Assembly (NCBI GenBank): GCA_905479095.1
Contig: CAJQLD010000002.1
Span: 1-41,724 of the forward strand
Reading direction: 5' to 3'
Origin: an uncultured Flavobacteriaceae bacterium
GTDB taxonomy: Bacteria > Bacteroidota > Bacteroidia > Flavobacteriales > Flavobacteriaceae
DNA length: 41,724 bases
The position numbers were made by a program, and so were the translations under genes. Shown here piece by piece: positions 33,468-41,724 of the stretch; positions within the stretch are counted from its first letter, which is position 1, and every line of letters starts with the position of its first letter. The notes beneath the pieces were generated by a model. The model did no database searches, had not been told where the DNA came from, and saw only the letters and a program-made list of their open reading frames with translations.

Positions 33468-33486
33468 GGTTACGAACGACGTAATC
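33468..33486 (+). promoter_or_regulatory. hairpin in the rpsO leader
   Basis: GGTTACG and CGTAATC pair over seven positions (one G-T) around AACGA, at the predicted 5' end of the rpsO mRNA. In many bacteria S15 represses its own mRNA through leader structures of varied shape. Such a role here is inference. Confidence 0.35.
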
Positions 33487-33518
33487 AATCGCATAAAAAT
33501 TATTTAAATAATATTGGA

Positions 33519-33788
33519 ATGTATTTAACAAAAGAAGCTAAAGAAAAACTCTTTAAAAAACACGGAAAAGATGCCAAAGACACGGGATCTTCAGAAGGAC
33601 AAATTGCCTTATTCACAGAAAGAATCAACCATTTAACTGAGCATTTAAAACAAAATCGTAAAGATTATAATACGGAACGCTCTTTGGTTAAACTCGTTGG
33701 GAAACGTCGCTCATTATTAGATTATCTAATGAAGTCTGATGTTTTAAGATATCGTGCAATCGTTAAAGAATTAGGTTTAAGAAAATAA
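33519..33788 (+). CDS. rpsO: 30S ribosomal protein S15
   Basis: Primary 16S-binding protein of the small-subunit platform, 89 aa, exactly the normal length. MYLTKEAKEKLFKKHGKDAKDTGSSEGQIALFTERI and HLKQNRKDYNTERSLVKLVGKRRSLLDYL are the rRNA-contacting signatures. The frame is open upstream to ATG 33459, but that codon overlaps the -7 box, and the family start corresponds to ATG 33519. It is monocistronic with its own terminator, followed by pnp as in many bacteria. Confidence 0.97.
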   Translation: MYLTKEAKEKLFKKHGKDAKDTGSSEGQIALFTERINHLTEHLKQNRKDYNTERSLVKLVGKRRSLLDYLMKSDVLRYRAIVKELGLRK

Positions 33789-33792
33789 TAGT

Positions 33793-33821
33793 AAAAACCA
33801 CGCTTTATGCGTGGTTTTTTT
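33793..33821 (+). terminator. rho-independent terminator after rpsO
   Basis: AAAAACCACGC pairs perfectly with GCGTGGTTTTT around TTTAT, ending in a run of seven T. It lies four bases after the rpsO stop. pnp probably relies on partial read-through or a promoter I could not identify in the following 115 bases. Confidence 0.88.
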
Positions 33822-33937
33822 AAGTTTTAAAACTTTTACAGTTCATAAATAATAGAAGAAGCTAATTAGAGTTTTTCATTGGTCACACCACACAACGACA
33901 ACAACACAACACCAATGTTTAATTAGAACAAAAAATT

Positions 33938-36130
33938 ATGATACCAAAAGTATTTAAAGAGGTCATTGACCTTGGTGATGGTAGAGAAATCTCCATCGAG
34001 ACGGGTAAGCTCGCAAAGCAAGCCCACGGATCCGTAGTCGTACAAATGGGAAAAGCCATGTTGTTATGTACTGTGGTTTCAAACTACAAACAATCGGATG
34101 TAAACTTTCTACCTTTAACGGTCGATTACCGCGAGAAATTTGCGGCAGCAGGTCGCTATCCGGGGGGGTTCTTTAAGAGAGAAGCACGCCCTAGTGACGG
34201 TGAAGTTTTAACGATGCGTTTAGTGGATCGTGTCTTACGTCCATTATTTCCTAAAGATTATCACGCAGAAACACAAGTCATGATTCAATTAATGTCTCAT
34301 GATGAAGATGTGATGCCAGATGCACTTGCCGGTTTAGCCGCATCCGCAGCCATTCAATTAAGTGATTTCCCATTCGAATGCCCAATTTCTGAAGCACGTG
34401 TTGCTCGAGTCAATGGTGAATTCGTCATTAACCCTAGCCGTGCACAATTAGTAGATTCTGATCTTGAAATGATGATTGGTGCTTCTGCAGACTCTGTGAT
34501 GATGGTCGAAGGTGAAATGGATGAAGTTTCTGAAGAAGATATGGCAGACGCTATTAAGTTTGCACATGAAGCGATTAAAATTCAAGTGGCAGCGCAGGTA
34601 CGTCTTGCTGAAGCATTTGGAAAAAAAGAAGTTCGTGAATATGACACTGCTGAAGTCAATGAAGACTTAGAAAAGCGTGTTCATGATATGGCGTATGACA
34701 AATGTTATGCTATTGCCAAAAAAGGAACTTCAAAAGCGGAACGTAGCGCTGCATTTGCCGATGTAAAAGAAGAAGTAAAAGCGTCTTTTACTGAAGAAGA
34801 AAATGAGGAATTTGGTCACTTAGTGAGCGGATACTACAGTAAAGCCGAAAAAGAAGCCGTTCGTGAATTAACCTTAAGTGAAGGGGTTCGTTTGGATGGA
34901 CGAAAGACTGACGAAATCAGACCAATTTGGTGTGAAATCGATTACTTACCGTCTACACACGGATCTTCAATCTTTACTCGTGGAGAAACACAAGCTTTAG
35001 CAACCGTTACACTTGGAACTTCAAGAGATTCAAATAAAATAGACATGCCTTCTTATGAAGGTGAAGAGAATTTTTACTTACACTATAACTTCCCTCCTTT
35101 CTGTACGGGTGAAGCAAGACCTTTAAGAGGGACTTCGCGTCGTGAAGTAGGACATGGAAATTTGGCACAAAGAGGCTTAAAAGGAATGATCCCAGCGGAT
35201 TGTCCTTATACCGTTCGTGTCGTTTCTGAAGTCTTAGAATCAAATGGATCGTCTTCAATGGCAACTGTTTGTGCTGGTACTATGGCATTGATGGATGCAG
35301 GGGTTCAAATTAAAAGACCCGTATCTGGAATTGCAATGGGATTAATTTCTGATGGCGACCGTTATGCTGTATTATCTGATATTTTAGGAGATGAAGATCA
35401 CTTAGGAGATATGGATTTTAAAGTAACTGGTACTTCTGAAGGAATTACAGCTTGTCAGATGGATATTAAAATTAAAGGATTGTCTTATGAGATTCTTGTC
35501 AATGCTTTGAAACAAGCACGTGCAGGAAGATTGCATATTCTTGACAAAATAACAGAAACTATTGAAGCTCCTGCTTCCGATGTGAAGCCACACTCTCCAA
35601 AAATGGTAACTCGAACAATTCCAAACGAATTTATCGGAGCCCTTATTGGACCTGGTGGAAAAGTGATTCAAGAACTTCAAAAAACAACAGGAACTACCAT
35701 TGTTATCAATGAAGATCCTGTCACTGAAGAAGGTATTGTTGAAATTTTAGGAACGGATCAAGATGGTATTGATGCTGTATTAACTAAAATTGACTCTTTA
35801 ATGTTTAAGCCAACTGTGGGAGACACTTACCAAGTTAAAGTCATTAAGATGCTTGACTTTGGAGCAGTTGTAGAATATATGGATGCACCAGGAAACGAAG
35901 TGTTACTTCACGTTAGTGAATTGGCATGGGAACGTACTGAGAATGTGTCTGATGTTGTCAATATGGGTGATGTTTTTGATGTGAAGTATTTTGGACAAGA
36001 TCCAAGAACTCGTAAAGAAAAAGTATCCCGTAAAGCGTTGTTAGAAAAACCTGAAGGGTATGTTGCAAGACCACCAAGAGATGATAAACGTTCTGGTGGA
36101 CGTGACCGCGGACGTGATAACAGACGCTAA
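33938..36130 (+). CDS. pnp: polyribonucleotide nucleotidyltransferase (PNPase)
   Basis: Phosphorolytic 3'-5' exoribonuclease of RNA decay, 730 aa, trimeric. Two RNase PH domains (about 1-140 and 310-550) flank a helical linker. The first contains [18 protein letters not shown], the second FFPP-type [28 protein letters not shown] with the phosphate-binding residues. A KH domain ([22 protein letters not shown], from about 554) and an S1 domain ([21 protein letters not shown], from about 627) follow. The tail is Arg/Gly/Asp-rich ([14 protein letters not shown]). A run of seven G at 34162-34168 lies within the conserved GRYPGG codons; the frame is intact. Confidence 0.97.
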   Translation: MIPKVFKEVIDLGDGREISIETGKLAKQAHGSVVVQMGKAMLLCTVVSNYKQSDVNFLPLTVDYREKFAAAGRYPGGFFKREARPSDGEVLTMRLVDRVLRPLFPKDYHAETQVMIQLMSHDEDVMPDALAGLAASAAIQLSDFPFECPISEARVARVNGEFVINPSRAQLVDSDLEMMIGASADSVMMVEGEMDEVSEEDMADAIKFAHEAIKIQVAAQVRLAEAFGKKEVREYDTAEVNEDLEKRVHDMAYDKCYAIAKKGTSKAERSAAFADVKEEVKASFTEEENEEFGHLVSGYYSKAEKEAVRELTLSEGVRLDGRKTDEIRPIWCEIDYLPSTHGSSIFTRGETQALATVTLGTSRDSNKIDMPSYEGEENFYLHYNFPPFCTGEARPLRGTSRREVGHGNLAQRGLKGMIPADCPYTVRVVSEVLESNGSSSMATVCAGTMALMDAGVQIKRPVSGIAMGLISDGDRYAVLSDILGDEDHLGDMDFKVTGTSEGITACQMDIKIKGLSYEILVNALKQARAGRLHILDKITETIEAPASDVKPHSPKMVTRTIPNEFIGALIGPGGKVIQELQKTTGTTIVINEDPVTEEGIVEILGTDQDGIDAVLTKIDSLMFKPTVGDTYQVKVIKMLDFGAVVEYMDAPGNEVLLHVSELAWERTENVSDVVNMGDVFDVKYFGQDPRTRKEKVSRKALLEKPEGYVARPPRDDKRSGGRDRGRDNRR

Positions 36131-36159
36131 TACACATTAAGTTTTTACTTGATCAAATC

Positions 36160-36197
36160 AAAAAAACCGTTTTTAAATTTAAAAACGGTTTTTTTTG
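36160..36197 (+). terminator. rho-independent terminator after pnp
   Basis: AAAAAACCGTTTTTAAA and its complement form a long AT-rich stem centred at 36175-36180, ending in a run of eight T. It lies 30 bases after the pnp stop. Confidence 0.85.
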
Positions 36198-36271
36198 TAA
36201 CATTTAGTAACAATCGCTCGTATAACCTAATGATACAACCAACTAACCATTTTAAAAATAAAACCTTTTAA

Positions 36272-37135
36272 ATGAGACAGCTAAAAATTACCAAGCAGGT
36301 TACTAATAGAGAGACCGCTTCCTTAGATAAATACCTTCAAGAAATTGGAAAAGTTGATTTAATTACAGCCGATGAAGAAGTTGAATTAGCGCAGCGTATT
36401 AAAGCAGGTGATCAGATTGCATTAGAAAAACTTACGAAAGCGAACTTACGTTTTGTAGTTTCTGTGGCAAAACAATACCAAAACCAAGGATTAACCCTAC
36501 CCGATTTAATTAACGAAGGAAATTTAGGCCTCATTAAAGCAGCTCAGCGTTTTGATGAAACAAGAGGTTTTAAATTTATCTCATATGCTGTATGGTGGAT
36601 TCGTCAATCTATCTTACAAGCCTTAGCAGAACAATCGCGTATTGTTCGGTTGCCTTTAAATAAAATTGGATCGATCAATAAAATAAATAAAACCTATGCG
36701 TTTTTAGAGCAATCTCATGAACGTCCACCAAGTGCAGAAGAAATTGCGAAGGAATTAGACATGACAATTAATGATGTGAAGGAGTCTATGAAAAATTCTG
36801 GACGTCACGTTTCTATGGATGCTCCTTTAGTTGAAGGGGAAGATTCCAACTTATACGATGTATTGCGTAGTGGGGAATCTCCTAATCCAGATAGAGATTT
36901 ATTACATGAATCATTACGTACTGAAATAGAACGCGCCTTAGAAACGCTTACACCAAGAGAAGCAGATGTAATTCGTTTATATTTTGGATTGGGCAATCAA
37001 CACCCAATGACCTTAGAAGAAATTGGAGAAACGTTTGATCTGACTCGTGAACGTGTACGTCAAATTAAAGAAAAAGCCATCCGACGCTTGAAACACACGT
37101 CGAGAAGTAAAATTTTAAAAACCTATTTAGGTTAA
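36272..37135 (+). CDS. rpoD: primary RNA polymerase sigma factor, short Bacteroidota form
   Basis: Housekeeping sigma factor, 287 aa. Region 1.2 ([30 protein letters not shown]), region 2 ([39 protein letters not shown], then the -10-recognising [21 protein letters not shown]), region 3 and region 4.2 ([30 protein letters not shown]) are complete. Region 1.1 and the large non-conserved region of E. coli sigma70 are absent, as usual in Bacteroidota, whose primary sigma reads TAnnTTTG promoters like those throughout this window. It has its own terminator. Confidence 0.95.
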   Translation: MRQLKITKQVTNRETASLDKYLQEIGKVDLITADEEVELAQRIKAGDQIALEKLTKANLRFVVSVAKQYQNQGLTLPDLINEGNLGLIKAAQRFDETRGFKFISYAVWWIRQSILQALAEQSRIVRLPLNKIGSINKINKTYAFLEQSHERPPSAEEIAKELDMTINDVKESMKNSGRHVSMDAPLVEGEDSNLYDVLRSGESPNPDRDLLHESLRTEIERALETLTPREADVIRLYFGLGNQHPMTLEEIGETFDLTRERVRQIKEKAIRRLKHTSRSKILKTYLG

Positions 37136-37176
37136 AAAAACAAAACCCCTGCCAATTGGTAGGGGTTTTGTTTTTT
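37134..37176 (+). terminator. rho-independent terminator after rpoD
   Basis: CAAAACCCCTGCC pairs with GGTAGGGGTTTTG (one G-T pair) around AATT, preceded by A7 and followed by T6. It is GC-richer than most hairpins in the window and lies directly after the rpoD stop. Confidence 0.92.
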
Positions 37177-37180
37177 ATCC

Positions 37181-37188
37181 TATTTTTG
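37181..37188 (+). promoter_or_regulatory. -7 box (TATTTTTG) for rpe
   Basis: TATTTTTG fits TAnnTTTG and lies 19 bases before the rpe ATG. A TTG at 37156-37158, in the loop side of the rpoD terminator, is 22 bases upstream and could be the -33 element. Confidence 0.5.
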
Positions 37189-37207
37189 TAATCATAATAC
37201 AGGACAC

Positions 37208-37876
37208 ATGAGCACAACAAAAATTGCACCTTCAATTTTAGCAGCAGACTTTGCTAACCTTCAAAGAGATATTGAAATGGTAAATTCTAGTGAAGCCGAC
37301 TGGTTTCATATAGATATTATGGATGGCGTATTTGTGCCTAATATTTCGTTTGGAATGCCTGTTTTAAAGGCGATTACTCAGCATGCAAAAAAAACTGTTG
37401 ATGTGCACTTAATGATTGTCGATCCCGACCGCTATATCAAAACCTTTGCGGAGCTAGGTAGTGATGTTTTAACGGTACATTACGAAGCTTGTACTCATTT
37501 GCATCGGACACTACAGGCCATTAAAGCAGAAGGTATGAAAGCCGGTGTAGCCTTGAATCCTCATACGAATATCAATGTTTTGGAAGATACTATCAATGAC
37601 ATTGATTTGGTTTGTATCATGAGTGTCAATCCTGGTTTTGGAGGTCAAAGCTTTATAGAAAACACGTATGAAAAAGTACAGAAACTAAAGGCACTTATAA
37701 CGTCCAAAGGTGCATCAACTTTGATAGAGATTGATGGCGGTGTGACCTCAGTTAATGCCAAAGCACTTAAAGACGCAGGTGCCGATGTATTAGTTGCTGG
37801 GAGTTTTGTATTTAAAAGCGAAGACCCATCAAAAACAATCAAAACACTAAAAGAGCTAACTGAGTATAAGGTATAA
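37208..37876 (+). CDS. rpe: ribulose-phosphate 3-epimerase
   Basis: Pentose-phosphate-pathway enzyme interconverting ribulose 5-phosphate and xylulose 5-phosphate; cytosolic TIM barrel with a metal ion, 222 aa. APSILAADFANL (7-18) is the first signature. FHIDIMDGVFVPNISFG supplies His34 and the acid/base Asp36. VDVHLMI gives the next His ligand, SVNPGFGGQSFI the phosphate loop, and EIDGGVTSVNA the second catalytic Asp. It is convergent with the exopolysaccharide kinase gene, one base between stops. Confidence 0.97.
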   Translation: MSTTKIAPSILAADFANLQRDIEMVNSSEADWFHIDIMDGVFVPNISFGMPVLKAITQHAKKTVDVHLMIVDPDRYIKTFAELGSDVLTVHYEACTHLHRTLQAIKAEGMKAGVALNPHTNINVLEDTINDIDLVCIMSVNPGFGGQSFIENTYEKVQKLKALITSKGASTLIEIDGGVTSVNAKALKDAGADVLVAGSFVFKSEDPSKTIKTLKELTEYKV

Positions 37877-37877
37877 A

Positions 37878-40208
37878 TTAACTTTCCTTGTAGCCATAGT
37901 CATACCCATAATTATACCCATAATTATAACTGTAGCCACTCCCCTTATTTGTATCAATCCCATTAATCACATAAACCATATTTTTAAGTCGATTGGTTTT
38001 ATGTAAATTAACAGAGAATGGAATTATATTTTTATCCGTATGATTGGCTCGAACCGCACAAATGGTAGCATCAGCAAGGTGCGATACTATAAGCGTATCT
38101 GTGACCAAAATAGTAGGTGCTAAATCTACGATCACAAAGTCGTAAATTGCTTTGGCTTCTTCTAAAAGTTTTTCAAAATTTCCATTCGCTAATAAATGAA
38201 CTGGATTAGGAGGAATAGATCCAGAAAATAAAATTTTGTGATTGGCGTGTTGACTAAAAACGTTTTCCGCCAATGACTTCCAATCGATTGAGGGGTCTGA
38301 TAAATAATTTGAAACCCCTAAGCTATTTTTATTGACTTTCGCATAGGTATGTATCTGAGGATTCCTTAAATCAGCTCCAATTAATAATACCTTTTTATTT
38401 AGACTAGCCATGGCTAAGGATAAATTTAAACTAATAAACGTTTTACCTTCCCCTTTGATCGTAGAAGTACAAAAAATCACTTTAGCATCATTTCCTTTAG
38501 GCAAAACGTGATTCATGTTGGTGGTTAGAATTCGAAATGCTTCGGCTAATGTAGAGCGGTCATTAGGATCTGAGAAATATAGATTGACACCTGATTTAAT
38601 TTGTGGGATTTCCGCAATAACAGGAATTTCAGTAGCGAGTTTAGCTAGATCTTGTTTTCCCTGAATCTTAGTATTCAATAAAAATGAAACATGCACTACA
38701 GCAAAGGGCAGAATTAGACCAAACAAAATAGATGCTAGGTAAATAATATTTGATTGAGGTGCAATTGGACTGTGTTTTGAGATGGCATACTCCACCACTT
38801 TAAGAGTAGGCTCTGTTATAGCCAAATTAATCGAAGCTTCTTCATTTTTTTTGAGGAGAAAAATGAACAATGTTTCTTTGATAGTTTGTTGACGCTCAAT
38901 AGCACGTAATTGCTGTTCTTTTAAAGGAACCTTAGAAACGTCCGATCTAAATTGTCGATTTCTAATTTGGAATTGCTCTTTAGACATTTTAAGCTGGTTA
39001 ATATAAGAATCTAAGGAAGCGATTATACTAGTTTTGCCGCTTTTTAATTTAGACTCTAACCCTTGAACTGTAGGATTATTTAATCCAGCACTATTGATTA
39101 TATCATCACGCTGAGATACTAATTTATTATAATCTAGGATAAGACTATTAATACTGGCATTTTCTATTCCAATATTTGCAGGTAAAAATTCGATAGAATT
39201 AGTGGAACCCGAAAGATCTTCCTTAATAAACTCAGAAACTGCTATTTGATTCTCTGTCTGGTAAACTTCTGAATCAGATTGGACTCTGTTCTGTAAACTA
39301 AGTCCGGCATCTGAAGGAATATCTATTAGATTGTGTTTCTTTTTAAAATCCTTTCTAGAGTCTTCAATGGAATCTAATTCATCGGACAAACCCACAAAAC
39401 GCTCATTGATAAATGAGATAGTCCGTCTCCATATTGATTGGCGGTCATTTATATCATCTTCGTTAAAAACAGTGATTAGCTTATTTAATATTTTTTGAGA
39501 AAGAAGCTTGTTCTTCCCTACGATATTTAATTCGAGAATATGACTTCCCATAATTGGAAGTATTTGAATCGAACTCTTCAGGCGGTCAATAGCATTCCTT
39601 TTAGAAATATAAGAAATACCGAATCGCTTCCCTTTCATTACCTGTATATTAGTGTCTAGTATAATTTCGAATGGTAACGAATGGGCTATGTTTAAAGTTT
39701 TGAAATCAGGAGCTTCAAAAACCTCACCATCTGACCTTGTAATTAGTAAACCGTTATTGTTTATTTCAAGTTCATAACTAAAAGATATGTCCAAGCTGTC
39801 AATACTGGTTTTTTGAAAATATTGAAATGGCAATTTATGTATACGGTTAGATTTAATACTACCCATTTCAGTAAAAACAGCTGTTAGATTTAGCTCATCA
39901 ACGACACTTTCTAAAATTCGAAACGATGTAAGTAACACCGTTTCATTTTGTAAATTTATATTTGATCGATTAATAATTAATGCAGATGTTGGTAATTCCA
40001 AACCACCCCCTTCATCAAGAATTTTAATCTTAGCTGATGTTGAGTATGTTTTTGGAGTGTACCTAAGATATAAAAAGCTTGCCGTCAAAAAAAACAGTAA
40101 GGATACCAGAAACCACGGCCAGTATCTTAAGTATTTAAAAAATTCCATTTTAAAATCAAAACCAGATGAATCTTCTGATTGATAGGACTGTTGTAATTCT
40201 GATTCCAT
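37878..40208 (-). CDS. exopolysaccharide chain-length/tyrosine autokinase (Wzc-like BY-kinase)
   Basis: Inner-membrane polysaccharide co-polymerase with a fused cytoplasmic tyrosine kinase, 776 aa. Helix TM1 is near residues 30-50 (WFLVSLLFFLTASFLYLRY) and TM2 near 490-512. Between lies the Wzz domain with long coiled-coil stretches. The kinase has Walker A STIKGEGKTF (about 580-590), A' LLIGADLRNPQ (about 607-617) and Walker B FVIVDLAPT (about 690). The C terminus holds eight tyrosines in GYSYNYGYNYGYDYGY, the autophosphorylation cluster. It starts three bases after the Wza-like gene. It controls export and length of surface polysaccharide. Confidence 0.94.
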   Translation of the reverse strand: MESELQQSYQSEDSSGFDFKMEFFKYLRYWPWFLVSLLFFLTASFLYLRYTPKTYSTSAKIKILDEGGGLELPTSALIINRSNINLQNETVLLTSFRILESVVDELNLTAVFTEMGSIKSNRIHKLPFQYFQKTSIDSLDISFSYELEINNNGLLITRSDGEVFEAPDFKTLNIAHSLPFEIILDTNIQVMKGKRFGISYISKRNAIDRLKSSIQILPIMGSHILELNIVGKNKLLSQKILNKLITVFNEDDINDRQSIWRRTISFINERFVGLSDELDSIEDSRKDFKKKHNLIDIPSDAGLSLQNRVQSDSEVYQTENQIAVSEFIKEDLSGSTNSIEFLPANIGIENASINSLILDYNKLVSQRDDIINSAGLNNPTVQGLESKLKSGKTSIIASLDSYINQLKMSKEQFQIRNRQFRSDVSKVPLKEQQLRAIERQQTIKETLFIFLLKKNEEASINLAITEPTLKVVEYAISKHSPIAPQSNIIYLASILFGLILPFAVVHVSFLLNTKIQGKQDLAKLATEIPVIAEIPQIKSGVNLYFSDPNDRSTLAEAFRILTTNMNHVLPKGNDAKVIFCTSTIKGEGKTFISLNLSLAMASLNKKVLLIGADLRNPQIHTYAKVNKNSLGVSNYLSDPSIDWKSLAENVFSQHANHKILFSGSIPPNPVHLLANGNFEKLLEEAKAIYDFVIVDLAPTILVTDTLIVSHLADATICAVRANHTDKNIIPFSVNLHKTNRLKNMVYVINGIDTNKGSGYSYNYGYNYGYDYGYKES
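37905..37928. repeat. tandem 12-bp repeat in the tyrosine-tail codons
   Basis: CCCATAATTATA occurs twice in a row, encoding the YNYG units of the kinase tail on the minus strand. Flanking codons (TYG/YDYG) are diverged copies, so the tail probably grew by in-frame duplication. Copy-number change here would alter the number of phosphorylatable tyrosines without shifting the frame. Confidence 0.7.
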
Positions 40209-40211
40209 AAG

Positions 40212-40979
40212 TTAAAGTGATAATATTAGTAGGGTTGTGCTTAAAATTATAGAAAATACAGATAATAAAGTTCCTAAGTTTCCGATAAAACCAGCCGATT
40301 TAACTTTGGGATTATTTGGATTTACGATTATAACATCATTAGGTCGAATATAATTCCATTCGGTTTGTAGCCAATCTGATTTTGTGAGATCTATATGAGT
40401 CACTTCCCGTTTTAAGTCGACCTCTCGAATTATTAAAATATTATCACGTCTACCCTGTAATGTCAAATCACCAGCTAAACCAATCGCTTGTAAAAGCGTT
40501 AGTTTCTTTTCTGTAAAATTTATAGTTCCAGGAGAATTTACATCGCCTAAAATCGTAAATTTAGAATTGAGATGGCGCACCGTTACTGTAGGTGCATTCA
40601 AATGTCCATCTGTAATTAATTTATTTTTTAAATAATTCTCCAATTGTGATACTGTTTTTTGAGCAACAGATATATCACCTAATTGTGGGAAAGATATGGT
40701 CAATTCCTGAGAAACTAGGTATCCATTCAATTTCATGGTTTCGATTGAATTTGAATTATTTCCTCCCCCAGTTCTCAATTTATTATATGGTATTGCAGTT
40801 TCAGGAACCAAGGCTCCAACAGTGATATTTAGAATGTCATTGGGTTGGATTATAGATTCTGAAAAAGCATATGTTAAGTTCTCATTTTTACCTACATCTT
40901 GAACGTATAGAATTTGTTTTTTTGTGCTGCAGGATTGTAGCATTATTAATGCAAAGAATCCATAAAAAAGGGGTTTCAT
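40212..40979 (-). CDS. polysaccharide export outer-membrane lipoprotein (Wza-like)
   Basis: A 255-aa exported protein with lipoprotein signal MKPLFYGFFALIMLQSC (Cys17). IIQPNDILNITVGAL opens the poly_export domain (about 42-135). A SLBB domain follows (about 140-215: FTILGDVNSPGTINFTEKKLTLLQAIGLAGDLTLQGRRDNILIIRE). YIRPNDVIIVNPNNPKVKSAG precedes a hydrophobic C-terminal segment (FIGNLGTLLSVFSIILSTTLLILSL), which in Bacteroidota forms a helix crossing the outer membrane. It would form the outer-membrane channel fed by the Wzc-like kinase encoded next. Confidence 0.92.
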   Translation of the reverse strand: MKPLFYGFFALIMLQSCSTKKQILYVQDVGKNENLTYAFSESIIQPNDILNITVGALVPETAIPYNKLRTGGGNNSNSIETMKLNGYLVSQELTISFPQLGDISVAQKTVSQLENYLKNKLITDGHLNAPTVTVRHLNSKFTILGDVNSPGTINFTEKKLTLLQAIGLAGDLTLQGRRDNILIIREVDLKREVTHIDLTKSDWLQTEWNYIRPNDVIIVNPNNPKVKSAGFIGNLGTLLSVFSIILSTTLLILSL

Positions 40980-41007
40980 AAATTTTAATTTTGGTTAAAC
41001 ATTTTTA

Positions 41008-41673
41008 TTAATTATTTTGAGAAGGAAGTCCTTTGAACCACTTATAAATTAGTTTACTCTTAGGAATAAAAACGACCCAAGCAGTCACGATAAGAATTTT
41101 AAAATCTACTATAAATGATTGATTGTTTTGGTACCATAGTTCAAGAGCGCCTTTGTAGGGAGCAATGTTTTTTTTATAAAAAAAATGTGGGTCTTGATTT
41201 TTAACCGACGAAATTAAGGATTCTTCATCTCTAAAAACTATAGAACCAACCCCAGTAAGACCTGGCATGACATTGTTAATGTTTTTCTGAGTGAATTGAC
41301 TGTAAGCGTCAAAAGTAGCTTGAACTAAAGGTCTTGGCCCAACAAAACTCATATCCCCCAATAAAATATTTATAACCTGAGGCAATTCATTGATTTTAGT
41401 TTTTCTTAAAAATTCACCTATTTTGGTGACCCTATAGTCATTTTTAAGGGTAATTGAACCCGATCCCATATTTAATGAATTTTTAAGCATTGTAGCAAAT
41501 TTCCAAATTTTAAATGGTTTGTTTTTATATCCAATTCGCTCTTGAAAATAAAACACCTCGCCTTCTGCTGTAAAAAGTAATATTAATATGATGGGAATAA
41601 ATATTGGGATTAGTAGGATGATAATGATCATGCTAAATAAAATATCCATAAGTCGTTTGAAAATCAAGTACAT
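41008..41673 (-). CDS. initiating sugar transferase (polyprenyl-phosphate glycosyl-1-phosphate transferase)
   Basis: Membrane enzyme that starts polysaccharide repeat-unit synthesis by moving a sugar phosphate to undecaprenyl phosphate; 221 aa. This is the short PssY/PglC-type catalytic unit, without the extra N-terminal helices and CoA-binding-like domain of WcaJ. Residues 9-33 are the re-entrant membrane helix. The following FYFQERIGYKNKPFKIWKFATM, then LRKTKINELPQVINILLGDMSFVGPRPL (with ELPQ and GPRP) and MPGLTG are diagnostic. The usual Asp-Glu pair before LPQ reads Asn-Glu here (KINELPQ). It is upstream of the Wza and Wzc genes. Confidence 0.93.
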   Translation of the reverse strand: MYLIFKRLMDILFSMIIIILLIPIFIPIILILLFTAEGEVFYFQERIGYKNKPFKIWKFATMLKNSLNMGSGSITLKNDYRVTKIGEFLRKTKINELPQVINILLGDMSFVGPRPLVQATFDAYSQFTQKNINNVMPGLTGVGSIVFRDEESLISSVKNQDPHFFYKKNIAPYKGALELWYQNNQSFIVDFKILIVTAWVVFIPKSKLIYKWFKGLPSQNN

Positions 41674-41676
41674 AAG

Positions 41677-41724
41677 TTACATTTTTTGATCTAAATTTTT
41701 TCCTGTTTCAATATGTTCAAAATC
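41677..41724 (-). CDS. C-terminal end of an upstream gene of the polysaccharide operon (partial)
   Basis: On the minus strand the only frame open from the window edge encodes 15 residues (DFEHIETGKNLDQKM) and a TAA three bases before the sugar transferase ATG. The tight spacing fits an operon gene whose body lies outside the window. Too little is visible to name it. Confidence 0.45.
   Translation of the reverse strand, partial: DFEHIETGKNLDQKM

Noticed and set aside
33459-33518. Longer rpsO start at ATG 33459
   Set aside because: The codon overlaps the -7 box and the extra 20 residues are not part of S15.
32992-33531. 179-codon minus-strand frame across the lipoprotein gene and the rpsO leader
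   Set aside because: It spans a strong terminator and the rpsO promoter, and its translation looks like an antisense shadow; the sense lipoprotein with a clear lipobox is the better explanation.
33789-33937. A promoter for pnp in the 149-base gap after rpsO
   Set aside because: No TAnnTTTG match was found, only the terminator hairpin and AT-rich sequence, so I did not annotate one.
1-41724. CRISPR arrays, tRNA or rRNA genes, insertion sequences, prophage or integrase genes
   Set aside because: I looked for spaced direct repeats, cloverleaf-like stretches in intergenic gaps, and transposase or integrase motifs, and saw none.

Overview
The window comes from a low-GC Bacteroidota chromosome, very probably a marine Flavobacteriaceae. 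Four things point there. It carries two parts of the type IX secretion machinery (a SprA plug-type protein and PorT), a TamL-type BamA lipoprotein, and a complete Na+-translocating NQR operon. Many genes also have the Bacteroidota -7 promoter box TAnnTTTG, and start sites lack an obvious Shine-Dalgarno. Nearly all of it is core genome. I see no insertion sequence, prophage, CRISPR array, tRNA or rRNA, and no gene-free stretch over 300 bases.

Layout. 1-1858: the end of a tryptophan/kynurenine catabolic cluster (tail of 3-hydroxyanthranilate dioxygenase, ACMS decarboxylase, an O-methyltransferase). 1862-8740: housekeeping genes (tatA, a CarboxypepD_reg-like exported protein, pepE, a GNAT, gpmI, a small HAD-like protein, map, a DUF3050 protein, a methyltransferase). 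8737-16187, minus strand: nqrABCDEF, a rho-independent terminator, then a separate two-gene unit of an uncharacterised 125-aa protein and apbE, the FMN transferase expected to flavinylate NqrB and NqrC. 16346-22936: T9SS plug protein, apaG, pruA, rsmG (minus), a fatty acid desaturase and an aminotransferase. 22946-25801, minus: trkA-trkH potassium uptake. 25906-30688: ubiE, porT, a TrmH-family RNA methyltransferase (minus) and tamL. 30802-37876: fbaA, accD, a small lipoprotein, rpsO, pnp, rpoD, rpe, a run typical of flavobacterial chromosomes, with clear intrinsic terminators after the lipoprotein, rpsO, pnp and rpoD. 37878-41724, minus: the downstream end of an exopolysaccharide/capsule operon (sugar transferase, Wza-like export lipoprotein, Wzc-like tyrosine kinase).

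How the genes work together. NQR builds a sodium gradient from NADH, and ApbE supplies its covalent flavins. UbiE makes the menaquinone that NQR would reduce. TatA, TamL, PorT and the plug protein serve protein export and outer-membrane assembly. rpsO-pnp and rpoD form a translation/RNA-decay/transcription core.

I did not find a clearly new multi-gene system. The best leads are: the 125-aa protein coupled to apbE behind the nqr operon, with its promoter embedded in the nqrF terminator; a glutamate in place of the usual alanine next to the flavinylated threonine of NqrB; an AccD without its zinc-finger cysteines; a DUF3050 protein with a possible metal site; several promoters so close to start codons that the mRNAs should be nearly leaderless; and two strong palindromes of unknown role (4249-4265 and 19862-19877).
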